A stretch of 5,406 bases of DNA, from the NCBI GenBank assembly GCA_947258735.1, contig CAMYJJ010000210.1, positions 1 to 5,406 on the forward strand, written 5' to 3'. This document shows positions 1 through 4,583 of this stretch, piece after piece. Below the pieces are notes generated by a model. The model did not search any database, was not told the DNA's origin, and saw only the letters and a program-made list of their open reading frames with translations. The translations under genes and the position numbers were made by a program. How positions within the stretch are numbered: position 1 is the first letter of the stretch; each line of letters starts with the position of its first letter. Origin of the DNA: Thermodesulfovibrionia bacterium. Lineage in GTDB: Bacteria; Nitrospirota; Thermodesulfovibrionia; UBA6902.

Positions 1-915
1 ACGGTCAAGACCAAAAAGCAGTATAATCTCGGGCTGTTTGCCCTCGATGTCTTCATAATCAGCTATCTCGAACAGGTTGCTTAACGCAAGCGCGAGTGAT
101 ATGAAATCACGGTGAAAATATATATGCGCTGTCAAAGGGCCCACTTTAGCAGGAAAGCAAAACCACTCCCTTGAGTCATGTTGCAGCATGTCACCTGAAA
201 GACCGGGGATTTCCTCAAATTTGCCCTTTCTCTTATTCATCTGAGGATAGAGAATCAGTGGTGGTTCTATAAGTGACAGCCGGATAAAAGGAATGTCTGC
301 AAACGCTTTCAGCCCGTCAGGACAGTTCCAGTCGATCTGCTCAAGTAACATTCCCATGTTGGCACCTGCAGGCAGCTGCCTGTAAACACGCGGGTTCATC
401 CCGAGAAGGTTTTCACGGAGTCGTCTGTAGACGTAAAGAACATTATTTTTAAACTCATCATTTACCTTAATAAACTGTACATGGTGAATACCGCTCTTGG
501 AATATTGAGACCGCTTGGGCGCTTCAAAATAAATAAACCTCTCCAGCCGCCTCCAATAATTGTACAGCTCCTCAACAAACTCATGAAGGGTTTCAGCCCT
601 GTCGATTACGCTTTTGTAATCCTTGTTCATTGAAACCACCTCTTGTGCAGAATGGCCGGAAAGAAGCCTGAACAGAGTAACAAGGTAATCTGTCATTTCA
701 TTACGCTTTACTCCGGAAAGACTGTCATTAAGAAATGCAAAAAGGGAGCTCCCTTTTGATGCAAGCCGCTCAATAAATCTGTCTACGATCTCATGAAACA
801 GAGGGCTTCTTAATAATTTTTCAGGGGTATCACAACTAAGTCTGGAATAATCAAAAATAACTTTCTTTCTTGTGATTACATATGGTTTGTTTTTATCTTC
901 TGTTATTTCAGTCAT
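1..915 (-). CDS. Conserved-looking protein of unknown function, C-terminus outside the window
   Basis: An open frame of 305 codons runs from an ATG at 913-915 to the left edge with no stop, so the C-terminus is missing. I do not recognise the family. The start is supported by AAAGGA (925-930) lying 9 nt upstream and by an extended -10 further up. The protein looks soluble: I see no signal peptide or hydrophobic membrane segment. The first ~125 residues look largely helical, with an aromatic and basic stretch LYNYWRRLERFIYFE at 117-131. A mixed region follows with IRLSLIEPPLILYP (211-224), WFCFPAKVGPL (251-261) and a leucine/alanine-rich helix near 271-283. The last visible residues, EIILLFGLDR, could be a beta strand. 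Codon use looks like that of a normally expressed gene. It is the last minus-strand gene here and is separated from DUF2442 by about 290 nt, so it is probably its own transcription unit. Confidence 0.85.
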   Translation of the reverse strand, partial: MTEITEDKNKPYVITRKKVIFDYSRLSCDTPEKLLRSPLFHEIVDRFIERLASKGSSLFAFLNDSLSGVKRNEMTDYLVTLFRLLSGHSAQEVVSMNKDYKSVIDRAETLHEFVEELYNYWRRLERFIYFEAPKRSQYSKSGIHHVQFIKVNDEFKNNVLYVYRRLRENLLGMNPRVYRQLPAGANMGMLLEQIDWNCPDGLKAFADIPFIRLSLIEPPLILYPQMNKRKGKFEEIPGLSGDMLQHDSREWFCFPAKVGPLTAHIYFHRDFISLALALSNLFEIADYEDIEGKQPEIILLFGLDR

Positions 916-959
916 AGATACGTATCCTTTCAAAACAGATGTTTATTTCGTGGAGAAAT

Positions 960-968
960 AGTATAGCA
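960..968 (-). promoter_or_regulatory. Extended -10 promoter for the gene at 1-915
   Basis: Read on the minus strand, TGCTATACT is an extended -10 (TGn plus TATACT, one mismatch to TATAAT). No good -35 is visible 17 nt further up, as is usual for extended -10 promoters. The predicted start near 953 gives a leader of about 37 nt containing the AAAGGA ribosome-binding site. This is pattern matching only. Confidence 0.4.
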
Positions 969-992
969 AATAACTACTCTAATATATGGGTG

Positions 993-1014
993 GGGTGGGT
1001 GGTGTCACCCATCC
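993..1014. repeat. Hairpin in G-rich segment
   Basis: GGGTGGGTG (993-1001) pairs with CACCCATCC (1006-1014) around a 4-nt loop GTGT. This makes a 9-bp stem with one G-U pair. It could be a terminator stem for the minus-strand genes to its right, but no T-rich tail follows in that direction. Confidence 0.5.
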
Positions 1015-1016
1015 TT

Positions 1017-1037
1017 GGGGGGGATAAGGGGTCAGGG
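1017..1037 (+). other. Potential G-quadruplex motif
   Basis: Seven G (1017-1023), then GGGG (1028-1031) and GGG (1035-1037), separated by ATAA and TCA, fit the G3+N1-7 pattern if the seven-G run supplies two tracts. Three more G-tracts lie just upstream (988-990, 992-995, 997-999). On the minus strand, in which the flanking genes are transcribed, this would be C-rich RNA, so any fold would be in the non-template DNA of a plus transcript or in single-stranded DNA. Confidence 0.35.
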
Positions 1038-1064
1038 CTCGACAAACGACAAATCAGCGGGGTC

Positions 1065-1091
1065 GCCTGTTTCATCGTTACGATGGCAGGC
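1065..1091. repeat. Two-segment hairpin
   Basis: GCCTG (1065-1069) pairs with CAGGC (1087-1091), and CATCG (1073-1077) pairs with CGATG (1081-1085) around a TTA loop, with a small internal loop between. Its first 14 nt, GCCTGTTTCATCGT, recur exactly at 2114-2127 across the right end of the MITE-like element. Confidence 0.5.
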
Positions 1092-1093
1092 AT

Positions 1094-1121
1094 TCAGCGG
1101 TCAGCAATTAGCTATCAGCAA
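1094..1121. repeat. Four tandem heptanucleotides, TCAGCNN type
   Basis: TCAGCGG, TCAGCAA, TTAGCTA and TCAGCAA follow one another without gaps. The period is exactly 7 nt, with the first five bases conserved and the last two variable. This is the same period as the heptad hairpins further right, but the sequence is different. Function unknown. Confidence 0.5.
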
Positions 1122-1155
1122 AAAAGACAGATATTTTTTCGTGGGATGTCTGGCG

Positions 1156-1190
1156 GCGTCCATCGTCCGTCGAGCGTCGAACGGCGTACG
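1156..1190. repeat. Five tandem heptanucleotides, GC-rich TCGNNCG type
   Basis: GCGTCCA, TCGTCCG, TCGAGCG, TCGAACG and GCGTACG run consecutively with a 7-nt period; the outer units are degenerate. The array ends 12 nt before the stop codon of the DUF2442 gene on the minus strand. It is far more GC-rich than the surrounding DNA. Function unknown. Confidence 0.45.
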
Positions 1191-1201
1191 TGTTTCCAGA
1201 T

Positions 1202-1465
1202 TCAGGCAGAGACCGATTCCTGATTTTCGGTAGGATTGTGTTTGATACCTAATAACCCATCGATTGATAAATCTTCATCAAGCATTGGCCAGTGGATGCC
1301 GTATCCGGATGCTGAAATTTCATATTTCTCCCGTTCAATCCGGGAAGCCCCGTGAAGTTTATTAGAGATATCCGCTAACTTAAATGTATATTTCCTGCCG
1401 TCCACTTCAAGATACATTTTGTCTTCTGAAAAAGATATGCCCTTAATGTTATGACACTTGTTCAT
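1202..1465 (-). CDS. DUF2442 domain protein
   Basis: An 87-residue protein of the DUF2442 family (Pfam PF10387), recognised by the C-terminal block YEISASGYGIHWPMLDEDLS (48-67) followed by IDGLL. The W-x-x-L-D-E-D-[IL]-S pattern is the hallmark of the family. The N-terminal half reads as short beta strands with an EVDGRKYTF turn. Length is typical for the family. The ATG at 1463-1465 overlaps the TGA of the upstream DUF4160 gene (ATGA), so the two are almost certainly co-transcribed and translationally coupled. Biochemical function is not established. The DUF4160/DUF2442 pairing recurs in accessory DNA and has a toxin-antitoxin-like layout (two small overlapping genes), but that role is inference. 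No membrane segment or metal-binding cluster is visible. Confidence 0.85.
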   Translation of the reverse strand: MNKCHNIKGISFSEDKMYLEVDGRKYTFKLADISNKLHGASRIEREKYEISASGYGIHWPMLDEDLSIDGLLGIKHNPTENQESVSA

Positions 1466-1719
1466 TTGTCAGTCTCTTTTTGGAACCTGTCCCATTCATG
1501 CTCAATGAATTCGAAATATTCGAAAACAATCTTTTTTACATCCCTCTTATCTCTATTGTTCATATTATAACTGTACGCTTCCTGAAGTGCAAAATTACCG
1601 CGACCCAGCCAATACTTGCATTCCTTCTCAGCTTTCCGGCAATGCACATGAATCGGTTCATTGCCTTCATTTGAGTAAAAAAAAAGTCTCCACCCTGTCA
1701 CCAACAAAATAGTTGGCAT
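1462..1719 (-). CDS. DUF4160 domain protein
   Basis: An 85-residue protein of the DUF4160 family (Pfam PF13711). It shows the family opening MPTIL, the central FFYSNEGNEPIHVHC (13-27) with the conserved N-x-P-x-H-V-H type motif, KYWL (35-38), and a helical C-terminal half ending EYFEFIEHEWDRF. The frame is open upstream to a TTG at 1818, but the ATG at 1717-1719 is preferred: AGGGGGA (1725-1731) sits 5 nt before it, and family members start at this MPTI. The histidine pair could be catalytic or metal-binding, but no activity is known to me. It is the first gene of a two-gene operon with DUF2442 (4-nt ATGA overlap). It lies directly downstream of a decayed ORF6N gene, another family typical of phage and accessory DNA. 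Confidence 0.85.
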   Translation of the reverse strand: MPTILLVTGWRLFFYSNEGNEPIHVHCRKAEKECKYWLGRGNFALQEAYSYNMNNRDKRDVKKIVFEYFEFIEHEWDRFQKETDK

Positions 1720-1792
1720 AGTTGTCCCCCTGTACATCGATGATATTTGAAATCTGCAGCCTGTGTCCCCATGTATGACTATTCGGCAAATT

Positions 1793-1987
1793 TTATCCCT
1801 CTTCCCTCTTAAAACCAATTTTTATTTTCTTCTTTTTCGTTGGAGCTATCAACTGCCTGATTGCCTCAAAAACGACTTTAAACTGATCATCGTATTTTTT
1901 CTCAAGGTTTTTTAGCTATCGCGCCAGCTGAGCATTTGATGCAAGCATCTTGCGAATCTTTGTCCAGTGTCCCGGGTCAGATCTTTC
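1793..1987 (-). pseudogene. Decayed 3' end of an ORF6N-domain (KilA-N-like) gene
   Basis: Minus-strand translation ending at a TAA (1793-1795) gives KMLASNAQLAR, then an in-frame TAG (1916-1918), then LKNLEKKYDDQFKVVFEAI and RQLIAPTKKKKIKIGF. The coiled LEKKYDDQFKVVFEAIRQL segment followed by a proline and a basic K-rich IGF tail is the usual C-terminus of ORF6N proteins, a DNA-binding family of phage and mobile DNA. The N-terminal ORF6N domain is absent. Upstream, similarity stops where the palindromic element at 1988-2118 begins, so the gene is truncated as well as interrupted by the stop. Residues before KMLASN (ERSDPGHWTKIR) resemble the family less well. It is not expected to make a functional protein. 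Confidence 0.7.
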
Positions 1988-2118
1988 CAGGCTGTCCGAG
2001 AATGCAGATAATGAGTAATCTGTCATTCCGAACTTGTTTCGGAATCCAGCTTTAAGCGCATGTGAGAACAAAGAGAGATCCTGAAACGAGTTCAGGATGA
2101 GAGTTCTCAGACAGCCTG
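1988..2118. mobile_element. MITE-like palindromic element, 131 bp
   Basis: The ends are 15-nt inverted repeats matching at 14 of 15 positions: CAGGCTGTCCGAGAA (1988-2002) and TTCTCAGACAGCCTG (2104-2118). Inside lie two perfect 8-bp hairpins with 5-nt loops: ATTCCGAA/TTCGGAAT (2025-2045) and ATCCTGAA/TTCAGGAT (2078-2098). The second hairpin is roughly the reverse complement of the first, so the element is a nested palindrome. TTTC occurs on both flanks (1984-1987 and 2119-2122) and may be a 4-bp target duplication, though four bases can match by chance. It has no coding capacity. It borders the ORF6N remnant and probably marks where that gene was cut. Similar CATTCCGAA...TTCGGAATC repeats are familiar to me from several bacterial genomes. 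Confidence 0.6.
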
Positions 2119-2148
2119 TTTCATCGTGACAATTTTAAAAATAAATAA

Positions 2149-2236
2149 GAATATCGAATGTTGAATACCCAATGTCGAATTTCGAAGTTTTCTTTCACTT
2201 CTACATTCGTTACTCGTAATTCGATATTCGTAATTC
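2149..2236. repeat. Heptad hairpin A (5+5 heptads)
   Basis: The left arm is five 7-nt units (GAATATC, GAATGTT, GAATACC, CAATGTC, GAATTTC) plus GAAGT. An 8-nt pyrimidine loop follows, then ACTTC plus five complementary-type units (TACATTC, GTTACTC, GTAATTC, GATATTC, GTAATTC). The 40-nt arms pair at 28 of 40 positions by Watson-Crick rules. It starts 20 nt beyond the ychJ stop. In the direction of ychJ transcription it is followed by a T-rich tract (2128-2148), so it could act as the ychJ terminator. It is one of four related copies in the window, all in the same loop orientation. Confidence 0.8.
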
Positions 2237-2256
2237 TCTGTTCATTCCTCAGAAAT

Positions 2257-2751
2257 TCAGACGTTAGTACCGCAGCATTTTTTGAACTTCCTGCCGCTTC
2301 CGCATCTGCAGGGGTCGTTGCGCCCGACCTTTGGCTCTTCACGCACGACTGTTCCGGGAGTGATAGGACTGCCGTCTACAAAATACCAGCTGTCCTCATC
2401 TTTTTTAAAGCTCGCAAGCTCATGGTGCTTTCTGCGTGCACCGCCTTCCGTAAAGATGGCAATAAACTCAACCGTGCCTTCGGTGTCACCCTCGCCGCCG
2501 CCTCTGGTATCAAGTATCTCAAGATTGTGCCACTGAGAGCTCTCCGCCCACTTACGGGTGCTCTTCTCGTCAAAGTCCTTCCTGTGCTCCGGATGAAGCG
2601 AAGAATATAAATACCCGGTATTCTGTTTTGCATAGGCTGTGTATCTGGAGCGCATCAGCTGCTCGGCACTTGACGCACTCTGCGTCCCATCTATGATCGG
2701 ACCGCAGCACTCTTTATAGGAAAGGCCGGTTCCGCATGGACATGCATTCAT
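2257..2751 (-). CDS. ychJ: YchJ-family protein with two SEC-C motifs
   Basis: A 164-residue protein of the YchJ family. An N-terminal SEC-C metal-binding motif, [13 protein letters not shown] (Cys 4, 6, 15, 16), precedes the YchJ middle domain, an NTF2-like fold (about 25-135) with the characteristic [13 protein letters not shown] and the late-domain WYFVDG. A second SEC-C motif, [15 protein letters not shown] (Cys 148, 150, 159, 160), ends the protein. SEC-C motifs bind zinc and in SecA contact SecB and ribosomes; the role of free-standing YchJ is not established. All eight cysteines are intact and the length matches the family (about 150-165). The ATG is well supported by AAGGAG 7 nt upstream. 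It is flanked by heptad hairpins on both sides (A downstream, B upstream). It is likely transcribed alone from the AT-rich promoter region at 2781-2807. Confidence 0.93.
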   Translation of the reverse strand: MNACPCGTGLSYKECCGPIIDGTQSASSAEQLMRSRYTAYAKQNTGYLYSSLHPEHRKDFDEKSTRKWAESSQWHNLEILDTRGGGEGDTEGTVEFIAIFTEGGARRKHHELASFKKDEDSWYFVDGSPITPGTVVREEPKVGRNDPCRCGSGRKFKKCCGTNV

Positions 2752-2780
2752 AATTAAACTCCTTAATATTTGGTTTGAAT

Positions 2781-2807
2781 AGTATATATTATATGCAAGT
2801 TAGACAA
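2781..2807 (-). promoter_or_regulatory. Probable ychJ promoter
   Basis: Read on the minus strand, TTGTCT (2802-2807; 4/6 to the -35 consensus) is followed after 15 nt by TATACT (2781-2786). A perfect TATAAT lies at 2788-2793 but has no good -35 at standard spacing. Either gives a short leader containing AAGGAG. The region sits between heptad hairpin B and ychJ, so ychJ need not depend on read-through from the IVS gene. Confidence 0.4.
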
Positions 2808-2811
2808 TGAC

Positions 2812-2881
2812 GAATATCGAATGTTGAATATCCAATGTCGAATGTCGAAGTTTCTTTTTAACACTTCGATATTCGATATTC
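2812..2881. repeat. Heptad hairpin B (5+2 heptads)
   Basis: The left arm is GAATATC, GAATGTT, GAATATC, CAATGTC, GAATGTC plus GAAGT. The loop is 11 nt. The right arm is ACTTC plus only two GATATTC units, three heptads shorter than copies A and D. It lies 4 nt beyond the stop codon of the IVS-family gene, the same spacing seen between hairpin D and the second, truncated IVS gene. It may serve as the 3' hairpin of the IVS transcript, although no U-tract follows. Confidence 0.8.
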
Positions 2882-2885
2882 TCTT

Positions 2886-3260
2886 TTAATCCTTATTATT
2901 CTTTGCTGTCCTGATACTGCTTACAAATATTGATATCAACTGATCATTTTCATCAATTAAGCTCTTAAGTTTTGACGCAGGCTTTATCAAATCTGCTCTT
3001 ATTATCATGAGAAGCCAGACTTTTGTTTCTCGTAGTTCCTTGAGTGATACTTTCATTTTATGTATGAAATCCGCACGTGACTCCGCACTTTGAGCTTCAC
3101 CATAATTCGGAGCAGGTGAAGTACCAGACCTTATTAGTTGTCCCGCAATGTAATTCCCTACTTTAGATTTAGGTAATAATTCCGCTGCATGAACAATAAG
3201 CACAGCAAAATTTATAAGACGGTCCTCAAGATCATATTTCTTATTTACATTCAGTACCAA
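2886..3260 (-). CDS. Four-helix-bundle protein, 23S rRNA intervening-sequence family
   Basis: A 124-residue member of the IVS/S23 four-helix-bundle family (TIGR02436, Pfam PF05635). Helix 1 carries YDLEDRLINFAVLI (9-22). The diagnostic block follows: QLIRSGTSPAPNYGEAQSAE (41-60), then DFIHKMKVSLKELRETKVWL (64-83). The last helix is LIDENDQLISIFVSSI (101-116). Relatives are encoded in 23S rRNA intervening sequences of Leptospira and Coxiella, or stand free in the chromosome, and are distant relatives of the Avd accessory proteins of diversity-generating retroelements; the molecular role is unclear. No ATG fits: the likely start is TTG (3258-3260) with GGGGGA (3264-3269) 3 nt upstream, after an in-frame stop at 3291-3293; a CTG two codons later is the alternative. 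It has its own promoter and is bracketed by heptad hairpins B and C. No rRNA sequence surrounds it. Confidence 0.9.
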   Translation of the reverse strand: MVLNVNKKYDLEDRLINFAVLIVHAAELLPKSKVGNYIAGQLIRSGTSPAPNYGEAQSAESRADFIHKMKVSLKELRETKVWLLMIIRADLIKPASKLKSLIDENDQLISIFVSSIRTAKNNKD

Positions 3261-3289
3261 ATGTCCCCCAACACATTCTGATTTCAGAT

Positions 3290-3318
3290 ATTATAAGAAT
3301 CTAGAAGATGCAGATCAA
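3290..3318 (-). promoter_or_regulatory. Sigma-70-like promoter of the IVS-family gene
   Basis: Read on the minus strand, TTGATC (3313-3318; 4/6) and a perfect TATAAT (3290-3295) are separated by the optimal 17 nt. The predicted start near 3283 gives a leader of about 23 nt that includes GGGGGA before the TTG start. This is the best promoter match in the window, and it lies inside the hairpin-bounded unit. Confidence 0.6.
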
Positions 3319-3331
3319 CTGAATAATCTGC
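3310..3331. promoter_or_regulatory. Inverted repeat over the -35 of the IVS gene
   Basis: GCAGAT (3310-3315) and ATCTGC (3326-3331) are perfect 6-bp inverted arms 10 nt apart, a spacing compatible with a dimeric regulator. The left arm overlaps the -35 hexamer (3313-3318). An operator role is only suggested by position. Confidence 0.3.
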
Positions 3332-3338
3332 TAAAGAC

Positions 3339-3409
3339 GAATATTGAATATCCAATGTCGAATTTCGAAATTTCTTTTTTTGCACTTCTACCTTCGTGAT
3401 TCGATATTC
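3339..3409. repeat. Heptad hairpin C (4+3 heptads)
   Basis: The left arm is GAATATT, GAATATC, CAATGTC, GAATTTC plus GAAAT. The loop is a 12-nt T-rich stretch. The right arm is ACTTC, TACCTTC, GTGATTC, GATATTC. It lies 15 nt beyond the dus stop and immediately upstream of the promoter of the IVS gene. It may help terminate dus transcription and insulate the two genes. Both arms are shorter than in copies A and D. Confidence 0.8.
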
Positions 3410-3424
3410 TCTTTGTATTCTCCT

Positions 3425-4417
3425 TCACTGTTTGCTGTTCGCAAAGAACGCCCCGGCCCGTTCCCTTGCTTCATCCATGCTCCTGCTTGACTGGACTTTG
3501 CTGGCCAAAGAGTGCCCGAATTTATAATTCCCGGCAAAGTAGTGGGTAAATGCCTTGAGCCTGCCCAGGTGGTATATGGGGCGATAATCCTCATTCAAAG
3601 CATCGATAAAGGCCGTGTACAGATCGGGCAGCGAAACAGTCGGCTCCAGGATATCAACGCCGTATACCGTCCTGGCAATCTCCGAGAAAAGCCAGGGTTT
3701 GATTACCGCCCCCCGCCCGAGCATCAATCCGTCGGCTCCGGATACTCTCAGACATTTTTCTGCATCCTCTATTGAGAAAATTCCTCCATTGGCGATAACA
3801 GGTATCTTAATGCTCTCCTTTATGTCGGCTATATATGCCCACCTCGGATTTCTTGCAAATGGTTCATGGCTGAACCGGGCATGCACCGTAAGCATATCTA
3901 CCCCCTCACCTTCGAGCATTGAGCAGAACGCTTTTAGTTTCCGGCTGTCAGCGTCGCTGCCCAGGCGGATTTTCACACTCAGGGGCAGAGCAGTGCGTTT
4001 TCTGGCCTCCTTCACAATGCGGCGGGCTACATCGGTTCGTTCCATCAGGATGACACCCGCGCCGAACCTGACGACCGTTGGAGACGGGCATCCCATATTC
4101 AGATCAACAGCGTCAGCCCTGCATGCGTGAAGGGCATCAATGGCCCGGCCTATCTCCTGATCACTGGACGTCACGATCTGATAGGAAAGCGGGCTTTCCC
4201 TTTTGGTCCTGATCAGATAGGGAGAGATGCGGGGATTTTCCGCAGGCAGTCTCTTTGCCGAGAGCATTTCTGTCGATAACAGGCCGACTCCGCCGAAGTC
4301 AATCATAATACGCCGGAGGGCACTGTGGGTAAGGCCCTGCATCGGGGCAAGAACAAGCGGCGGATCGATCTTCAAGTTGCGAATCTGTATTTCCTGCAGC
4401 TGTGTTTGTACGTTCAT
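3425..4417 (-). CDS. dus: tRNA-dihydrouridine synthase
   Basis: A 330-residue FMN enzyme of the Dus family that reduces specific uridines of tRNA to dihydrouridine, with NADPH as the usual donor. An N-terminal TIM barrel opens with LVLAPMQGLT (21-30), where FMN binds. The catalytic cysteine is Cys110 in DLNMGCPSP (105-113). SVKIRLG (147-153) supplies the FMN-contacting lysine, VHAR (178-181) the conserved histidine, and VIANGGI (207-213) with GLMLGRGA (230-237) the phosphate-binding end of the barrel. The C-terminal helical tRNA-binding domain covers about 260-330 and includes GRLKAFTHYF. All key residues are present and the length is normal. The subfamily (A, B or C) cannot be assigned safely. 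No strong ribosome-binding site precedes the ATG; the next obvious homology starts about 17 residues in. It stands alone, divergent from mfd. Confidence 0.95.
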   Translation of the reverse strand: MNVQTQLQEIQIRNLKIDPPLVLAPMQGLTHSALRRIMIDFGGVGLLSTEMLSAKRLPAENPRISPYLIRTKRESPLSYQIVTSSDQEIGRAIDALHACRADAVDLNMGCPSPTVVRFGAGVILMERTDVARRIVKEARKRTALPLSVKIRLGSDADSRKLKAFCSMLEGEGVDMLTVHARFSHEPFARNPRWAYIADIKESIKIPVIANGGIFSIEDAEKCLRVSGADGLMLGRGAVIKPWLFSEIARTVYGVDILEPTVSLPDLYTAFIDALNEDYRPIYHLGRLKAFTHYFAGNYKFGHSLASKVQSSRSMDEARERAGAFFANSKQ

Positions 4418-4583
4418 GTCAGCTTAATTATCATTACATATTATGCTGGCCGGTGCAATATCAGGTGGTATCGCGTCTGTCATAGAAGTATATATCGAGG
4501 TTGACCCTCGAAAGGCTGACCACAGTTATTAATAAAGACTTACGTCTTGAATTTGCGTAAAGCACGGGGTAACAACTTCATAC
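4418..4583. other. Intergenic region upstream of dus
   Basis: No gene is visible in the region between dus and heptad hairpin D. Two small perfect inverted repeats occur: TCGAGG/CCTCGA around TTGAC (4495-4511) and AAGAC/GTCTT around TTAC (4535-4548). The dus promoter must lie here on the minus strand, but I cannot pick out a convincing -35/-10 pair; GATAAT-like and TAAT-rich sequence occurs just before the ATG. Confidence 0.5.

Larger units (their letters stand above)
916..1201. other. Gene-free interval with small hairpins, a G-rich tract and 7-nt repeat arrays
   Basis: No convincing gene is present; open frames here overlap repeats and lack ribosome-binding sites. The interval holds the promoter of the 1-915 gene, a G-rich segment (988-1037) with a 9-bp hairpin (993-1014), a second hairpin (1065-1091), and two short arrays of heptanucleotides (1094-1121 and 1156-1190). 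Both flanking genes are on the minus strand, so one hairpin could terminate the DUF4160/DUF2442 transcript, but neither is followed by a clear U-run on that strand. Confidence 0.6.
2812..3409 (-). mobile_element. Candidate hairpin-bounded IVS-protein cassette
   Basis: Heptad hairpin C, a sigma-70-like promoter, the IVS-family protein gene and heptad hairpin B form one compact unit of about 600 bp between dus and ychJ. The two hairpins are in the same orientation. A second hairpin (D) next to the tail of another IVS gene shows that the association is not unique to this spot. No transposase, obvious target duplication or other mobility gene is visible, so movement is inference from the repeat arrangement and from the known presence of this protein family inside 23S rRNA intervening sequences. 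Confidence 0.4.

Noticed and set aside
939..1233. Two overlapping plus-strand open frames over the gene-free interval
   Set aside because: They run through hairpins and heptad arrays, show no family motif, lack ribosome-binding sites and reach into the DUF2442 gene on the opposite strand.
1720..1818. N-terminal extension of the DUF4160 gene to the TTG at 1818
   Set aside because: The extension does not resemble the family, overlaps the end of the ORF6N remnant in another frame, and lacks a ribosome-binding site, whereas ATG 1717-1719 has AGGGGGA 5 nt upstream.
2121..2342. Minus-strand open frame of 73 codons crossing heptad hairpin A
   Set aside because: It overlaps the 3' end of ychJ in another frame, and its C-terminal half is simply the translated heptad repeat (ITNIELR, VTNVEVK). 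It has no ribosome-binding site; this kind of frame is a repeat artefact.
2158..2610. Plus-strand open frame of 150 codons opposite ychJ
   Set aside because: It is the antisense shadow of ychJ, which has intact SEC-C motifs and a strong ribosome-binding site.
2812..3409. IVS gene lying within a 23S rRNA gene
   Set aside because: The flanks are dus and ychJ; no rRNA sequence is recognisable on either side, so this is a free-standing copy.
3615..4130. Plus-strand open frame of 171 codons opposite dus
   Set aside because: Antisense shadow of dus; no recognisable protein motif, and the opposite strand has every Dus signature residue.
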